Source: Proteiniphilum sp. UBA4084 (GTDB lineage: Bacteria; Bacteroidota; Bacteroidia; Bacteroidales; Dysgonomonadaceae). From it: DNA of 9,599 nucleotides. Position numbers and translations under genes: made by a program. Positions 6,043-9,599 of this stretch are shown one piece after another (position 1 is the stretch's first letter; each line of letters begins with the position of its first letter). Below the pieces are notes generated by a model. It saw only the letters and a list, made by a program, of their open reading frames with translations, was not told the origin of the DNA and ran no database searches. The stretch is from contig DFYK01000080.1 in NCBI GenBank assembly GCA_002383605.1, forward strand, positions 21,888 through 31,486. Direction: 5' to 3'.

Positions 6043-8304
6043 TTAAAATGAGAGTGTCAGCCGTGCCATGTAGTTACGTGTTGCCTGCGGATAATAGCCA
6101 ATCCAGTGGATGCTGCTGCCGTCGGCAAACGTGTCGGTGGCAGCCCATCCGTTGGCCACATACTCCTTGCTGAAGAGGTTGTTCATGAAAACCTGCAGGT
6201 TGAATGTGCCAACCGGACTCTTTTTAAATGTGTACCCTGCTGAGAGGTTGCTCACGAAATAGGCATCGATCGACTTTGCATCATCGGAGGTGTTGTCCAT
6301 ATACTGTTTGCCCACATATTTTCCCATCAGGTTCAGATAGAGTGCCGATGTGGGTTGCCAGGTTATACCCACTGCGCTGACCACATTGGGGGAGAAAGAG
6401 ATATTGGTAGTACCAAACTCTTTATAAATTTGTCCCTCCCAATTCCAGTTGTCCTGATTGTCGTACTGGTCGAACCAGGCCACATAGTTTTTAATCCTGT
6501 TCCGGCTGAAGGTGGTGTTGGCGTCGATTCTAACCTTGTTTTCCCATAAAGGAACGGCTGCCTCCAGTTCCAGTCCGGCACGGTAGCTATCCTTCACATT
6601 TTCCATTAGCTTGTAACCCACGTCGTTGAGTTTACCTGTCTGTACCATCTGATTGTGGTAATCCATGAGATAGAGGTTTGCTCCCAGTTGGAGCCCATCC
6701 GTGTCACGGTACTGATAACCCAGTTCATAGTCGGTCATCCGCTCAGGCTGTATGGGAGTTACCGATTCCCCCTTGATTCCATCCTTCAGGTCGGTACGCA
6801 GCGGTTCGCGCTGACCCACGGCTGCGGAAGCATAGAGCCTGCTCCTCTCATTCAGGTTGAGATTGATTCCCGCTTTGGGATTCAGGAAGTGATAGGTGAA
6901 TTCACCGGTCAGATCCATCAGGTCGTCGTCCATCCCGCTGAACCTGTAGTTTATCCGCCTGTACTGCAGGTCTCCGAAGAGAGAGAGTCTCTCGTTCAGC
7001 TGATAATCGGCTTTGGCAAATAGGTTTATTTCTGCTTTTCTCCCTACATTGCGATACCACTCATGGTTTTCAGCAACAGATTGATTGAATTTGATCCATG
7101 GCAGGCGGCCAAAGTGGTCACCATCGTAATAGCTGTACGTTCCGCCGAAGGTCAGCTTCAGCCTGTTTCGGGTGTAGTCGAGTCCCAGGTTGGCCACATA
7201 AAAATCATTCTCCATCAGCTTGCGTCGTATAAAGTCGCTGCTTTTGTAGGTCACCCCCTCCAGTATCTGCGCCGGGAGGCCGAAATCGGAGAAGTCGTTG
7301 TCCTCTCTGAAATTCTCATAGTAGCCGTATCCGTAATTGTAACTCAGTCCCCCATTCAGCACCAGATAGCGTCTCAGCTCCCGGGAGAGGGTCAGCTGCA
7401 GAATGTCGGAATAGTAATTGTCGGTTTCATTGTCGTAATAAAGCCGGTTGCCCGCCTCATCGGTATATTCTCCTGCCGGGTTGTATCGGCGGCCATATTC
7501 CGGATCCTTCATCTGTTCTTCGGAGACGCCCTCCCAGGTGATGCCGGTGTGCTGTACCCCCTTCAGGTAGCTCAGCCGTATCAGTTGTCTGTCGGTGTAG
7601 TGCGACAGTGCCGCATAGAAGTTGATATGATCCACGCTGCCATTGCGTATGTATCCGTTGCCGGTGACGCGCGAAAAGCGACCGTCGAAGGATAATCCGT
7701 TATCCAGAATTCCTGTTCCTGCGGCGATATTCGACAGGAAGGTACCATAACTGCCCACAGCGGTGGATGCTTCCCCGTATGCTTCGTTGCGGGCGCCGGT
7801 GGTCTGCAGGGAAATGCTGGCACCAAAGGCCGCCGATCCGTTGGTGGAGGTACCCACACCGCGCTGAATCTGGATGTTCTGCAGCGAGTTGGAGAGGTCG
7901 GGCAGGTTCACCCAGAACACCTCCTGGCTCTCGGGATTATTGAGTGGCATCCCGTTTAGGGTCACATTGATGCGGGTCGCATCGGTTCCCCTGATACGGA
8001 AATAGGTGTTGCCCACGCCAAGGCCGTCTTCGGTAAAAGAGACCAGCGAGGGGGTTGTCTGCAGGATAGCGGGGATATTTCTTGCCGCGTTCTGCTTTTT
8101 GATATCCGATGCAGAGATGTTGGAGTAGGAAACCGGTGTGCCGGCTCCTGCCCGGGTACCGGAGACAACCAGCTCTTCGAGCTGGATATGATCGAGACTG
8201 TCGGGCGACGCTGCCTCCTCCGGTGTTAATTTGGAATAGGCCTGTGCCTGATAACCTGTAGCCGACAGGAACGTCAGCATAAACAATAGAAAAACCTTTT
8301 TCAT
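6043..8304 (-). CDS. TonB-dependent outer-membrane receptor, probable thiamine/TPP uptake (OMR1-type)
   Basis: This is an energy-coupled outer-membrane beta-barrel that likely imports thiamine or a derivative into the periplasm. It is 753 residues. It has a signal peptide (MKKVFLLFMLTFLSATGYQAQA, predicted cut after Ala22) and a TonB-box-like stretch EELVVSGTR (about 43-51). The plug domain (about 60-175) contains FRIRGTDATRINVTLNGMPLNNPESQ and the IQIQRGVGTSTNGSAAFGASI segment. The rest is a barrel of alternating aromatic strands ending in the terminal Phe typical of outer-membrane proteins (MARLTLSF). No SusC-type carboxypeptidase-like extension precedes the plug, and no SusD gene accompanies it, which argues against a glycan system. 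The substrate is inferred from the TPP riboswitch in its leader and the pnuC gene that follows after 5 bp. An A-rich, SD-less context precedes the ATG. Confidence 0.94.
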   Translation of the reverse strand: MKKVFLLFMLTFLSATGYQAQAYSKLTPEEAASPDSLDHIQLEELVVSGTRAGAGTPVSYSNISASDIKKQNAARNIPAILQTTPSLVSFTEDGLGVGNTYFRIRGTDATRINVTLNGMPLNNPESQEVFWVNLPDLSNSLQNIQIQRGVGTSTNGSAAFGASISLQTTGARNEAYGEASTAVGSYGTFLSNIAAGTGILDNGLSFDGRFSRVTGNGYIRNGSVDHINFYAALSHYTDRQLIRLSYLKGVQHTGITWEGVSEEQMKDPEYGRRYNPAGEYTDEAGNRLYYDNETDNYYSDILQLTLSRELRRYLVLNGGLSYNYGYGYYENFREDNDFSDFGLPAQILEGVTYKSSDFIRRKLMENDFYVANLGLDYTRNRLKLTFGGTYSYYDGDHFGRLPWIKFNQSVAENHEWYRNVGRKAEINLFAKADYQLNERLSLFGDLQYRRINYRFSGMDDDLMDLTGEFTYHFLNPKAGINLNLNERSRLYASAAVGQREPLRTDLKDGIKGESVTPIQPERMTDYELGYQYRDTDGLQLGANLYLMDYHNQMVQTGKLNDVGYKLMENVKDSYRAGLELEAAVPLWENKVRIDANTTFSRNRIKNYVAWFDQYDNQDNWNWEGQIYKEFGTTNISFSPNVVSAVGITWQPTSALYLNLMGKYVGKQYMDNTSDDAKSIDAYFVSNLSAGYTFKKSPVGTFNLQVFMNNLFSKEYVANGWAATDTFADGSSIHWIGYYPQATRNYMARLTLSF

Positions 8305-8326
8305 TTACTGTAAATTTTGCGATGAA

Positions 8327-8358
8327 TCATGCGGACAGCATGGGCTGGGGTAGCATGA
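8327..8358 (-). promoter_or_regulatory. Nested stem-loop in the riboswitch leader, just upstream of the receptor ATG
   Basis: On the minus strand an outer stem TCATGC/GCATGA (6 bp) encloses an inner stem CAGC/GCTG (4 bp) with loop CCAT. It ends 22 bases before the ATG at 8304. It is the strongest hairpin I found between the aptamer and the gene, and it lacks a following T run, so it does not look like an intrinsic terminator. It may be part of the expression platform or affect ribosome access; this is inference from position. Confidence 0.35.
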
Positions 8359-8440
8359 CGCATCCGGTTAGTGAAATAAAAAAGGGGATTTATAAAAGAT
8401 GTATACCATAGAAAGCGTCACTGAAACGTGAGCACTTTTT

Positions 8441-8520
8441 CTTTCCCTCCGCCGGCATTATCCGGATCAGGTAATTTGGGTATGATCTCAGCCCGTTTGT
8501 GTGGGGCACCCCTGTTGAGC
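8441..8520 (-). ncRNA. TPP (THI-box) riboswitch controlling the thiamine uptake operon
   Basis: Read on the minus strand, all conserved THI-box blocks occur in order: ACAGGGGTGCC (P2 5' side), GGCTGAGATCATACCC (pyrimidine-sensing helix with CUGAGA), ACCTGATCCGGATAATGCCGG (pyrophosphate-sensing arm, ACCUGAUC...GGAUAAUGCC) and GCGGAGGGA (closing strand). The RNA senses intracellular TPP and lowers expression of the downstream genes when TPP is plentiful. It lies about 135 bases upstream of the TonB receptor ATG, with pnuC behind it. The matching promoter starts transcription close to the aptamer's 5' edge. The downstream platform is not clear. A small stem (TCAC/GTGA, 8418-8431) follows the aptamer directly, and a larger one is near the ATG; neither has a convincing terminator T tract. 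Confidence 0.95.
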
Positions 8521-8522
8521 GG

Positions 8523-8553
8523 CAAAGATACGTACTTTTGCGCAATAAACAAA
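8523..8553 (-). promoter_or_regulatory. Bacteroidota-type promoter of the thiamine operon
   Basis: On the minus strand TATCTTTG (8530 down to 8523) matches the -7 consensus TAnnTTTG exactly. A TTTG (8553-8550) lies 19 bases upstream and fits the -33 element. Transcription would start a few bases downstream, near 8515-8518, at the 5' edge of the TPP aptamer. The position relative to the riboswitch supports the call independently of the motif. Confidence 0.75.
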
Positions 8554-8727
8554 AAACGGTTTCAATTTAACATATAGAGGTTCCCATCCGAGGGGATTTT
8601 TTTCATTTTCACAGAAAGCATGCTTCACCATACAAAAAAAATGGGGAGAGGATTCAACTTATCTGCTGATTTATTTGTAATTTCGTTCACTTTAAACGTT
8701 GCGGCTTAAAAATTGTCAAACAATCCT
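8554..8727. other. Divergent intergenic region upstream of the RelA/SpoT gene
   Basis: This stretch separates the minus-strand thiamine promoter from the plus-strand RelA/SpoT-family gene. It holds a 10-bp perfect palindrome AAGCATGCTT (8616-8625) and a small ATTGT-CAA-ACAAT stem (8712-8724) three bases before the start codon. The best plus-strand promoter candidate is TAATTTCG (8678-8685), one mismatch from TAnnTTTG and without a TTTG at the right distance, so I do not call it as a promoter. No reading frame or RNA gene is apparent. Confidence 0.4.
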
Positions 8728-9599
8728 ATGAGTGAAGAAGACAAACTGACAGTGGAAGATCAGATGATTGAAGAGGAATTTCAGGGGTTGCTGAACGATT
8801 ACCTGAATTCCAATCACCGACGGAAGGTGGATGTCATCACCCGAGCCTTTAACATGGCAAAGGAGGCGCACAAAGGTGCACGCCGGCGTTCGGGTGAGCC
8901 CTATATCATGCATCCGTTGTCCGTAGCACGCATTGTCTCAAGAGAAATAGGGTTGGGGTCGACTTCCATTTCTGCTTCGTTGCTCCATGATGTGGTGGAA
9001 GACACCGATTATACGGTAGAAGATATACGTGCCCTGTTTGGGGACAAGATTGCGCAGATTGTGGACGGTCTGACTAAAATATCAAGCGGCATGTTCGGTG
9101 AGAACGTGTCGGCACAAGCTGAAAATTTCCGAAAGCTGCTGCTCACCATGTCCGACGATATCCGGGTGATCCTGATCAAGATTGCGGACCGGCTGCACAA
9201 CATGCGCACACTCTCTTCGATGTCGCCCACGAAGCAGTTTAAAATTACCGGCGAGACGTTGTATATATATGCCCCGCTGGCACACCGGCTGGGGTTGTTT
9301 GCCATCAAGACCGAACTGGAAGAGCTTTGCTTCAAATATGAGCATCCTGAATCATTTGCCGACCTCACGAGAAAGATTGAAGAGACGGCACCCGAACGGA
9401 ATAAGATTTATGAGCATTTTGCCGTGCCGGTAGTCAAGGCACTGGACAAGATGGACATCACCTACGAGATGCGGGCCCGTGTGAAATCGGTATACTCCAT
9501 CTGGAACAAGATGCAGACCAAGAGCATCGAATTCAACGAGGTGTATGACCTCTTTGCGGTGCGCATCATCTTTGAGGTCTTCCCTGGCATGGATGAAAA
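8728..9599 (+). CDS. rel: Bifunctional RelA/SpoT-family (p)ppGpp synthetase/hydrolase, 3'-truncated by the window edge
   Basis: This cytosolic enzyme makes and degrades the stringent-response alarmone (p)ppGpp. The frame is open from the ATG at 8728 to the end of the window (290 codons of a protein usually about 730-750 residues long). The HD hydrolase domain is complete (about 30-200), with metal ligands visible as YIMHP (His62), LLHDVVEDT (His87, Asp88, Glu91, Asp92) and KIADRLHNMR (Asp154). These match the His/His/Asp/Asp set of streptococcal Rel, so hydrolase activity is expected. The synthetase domain begins near 240: RVKSVYSIWNKM (Arg251, Lys253) and EVYDLFAVRI (Asp274), equivalent to the Rel R241/K243/D264 region. 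The C-terminal TGS and ACT regulatory domains lie outside the window. The start is chosen because the N-terminus has normal length; no Shine-Dalgarno is present. Confidence 0.96.
   Translation, partial: MSEEDKLTVEDQMIEEEFQGLLNDYLNSNHRRKVDVITRAFNMAKEAHKGARRRSGEPYIMHPLSVARIVSREIGLGSTSISASLLHDVVEDTDYTVEDIRALFGDKIAQIVDGLTKISSGMFGENVSAQAENFRKLLLTMSDDIRVILIKIADRLHNMRTLSSMSPTKQFKITGETLYIYAPLAHRLGLFAIKTELEELCFKYEHPESFADLTRKIEETAPERNKIYEHFAVPVVKALDKMDITYEMRARVKSVYSIWNKMQTKSIEFNEVYDLFAVRIIFEVFPGMDE

Noticed and set aside
7063..7695. Plus-strand open frame of 210 codons inside the TonB receptor
   Set aside because: It is antisense to well-conserved receptor sequence and shows no family features of its own.

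Overview
The window looks like a chromosomal segment of a Bacteroidota bacterium, probably of the Dysgonomonadaceae/Porphyromonadaceae type. Four observations support this. There is a TAnnTTTG promoter with an upstream TTTG. Translation starts are A-rich and lack Shine-Dalgarno sequences. A TPP riboswitch controls a TonB-dependent receptor plus PnuC pair, a thiamine uptake arrangement known from this phylum. The intergenic regions carry degenerate 7- and 8-bp tandem repeats. The genus is inferred from general resemblance only.

Positions 1-4745 (+ strand) hold a 2-oxo acid (pyruvate- or acetoin-type) dehydrogenase operon: E1 alpha (its start lies outside the window), E1 beta, E2 and E3. Its layout is unusual. 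The E2 has no lipoyl domain and instead begins with two consecutive E3/E1-binding (peripheral subunit-binding) domains. The only lipoyl domain visible in the operon is fused to the N-terminus of E3. The swinging arm that normally sits on the E2 core therefore appears to have moved to E3, with the doubled binding domain as a plausible docking compensation. The E2-E3 gap carries two different short-period tandem arrays.

Positions 4746-5476 form a patch of foreign or decayed character. It contains an imperfect palindrome of about 120 bp and an AT-rich, C-terminally truncated Fic-family gene (- strand). The Fic gene breaks off exactly where the palindrome arm begins. It keeps the inhibitory-helix motif but has lost the catalytic loop.

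Positions 5477-8553 (- strand) form a thiamine acquisition operon. A Bacteroidota-type promoter lies at the 5' edge of a TPP riboswitch, which is followed by a TonB-dependent outer-membrane receptor and a PnuC-family inner-membrane transporter (PnuT-like). The thiamine pyrophosphokinase gene that often comes third in such operons is not here; the Fic remnant occupies that slot. TPP is also the cofactor of the E1 enzyme next door, though nothing in the sequence shows co-regulation.

Positions 8728-9599 (+ strand, running off the window) encode the N-terminal half of a RelA/SpoT-family (p)ppGpp synthetase/hydrolase. It has an intact HD hydrolase site and the start of the synthetase domain, and it is divergent from the thiamine operon.
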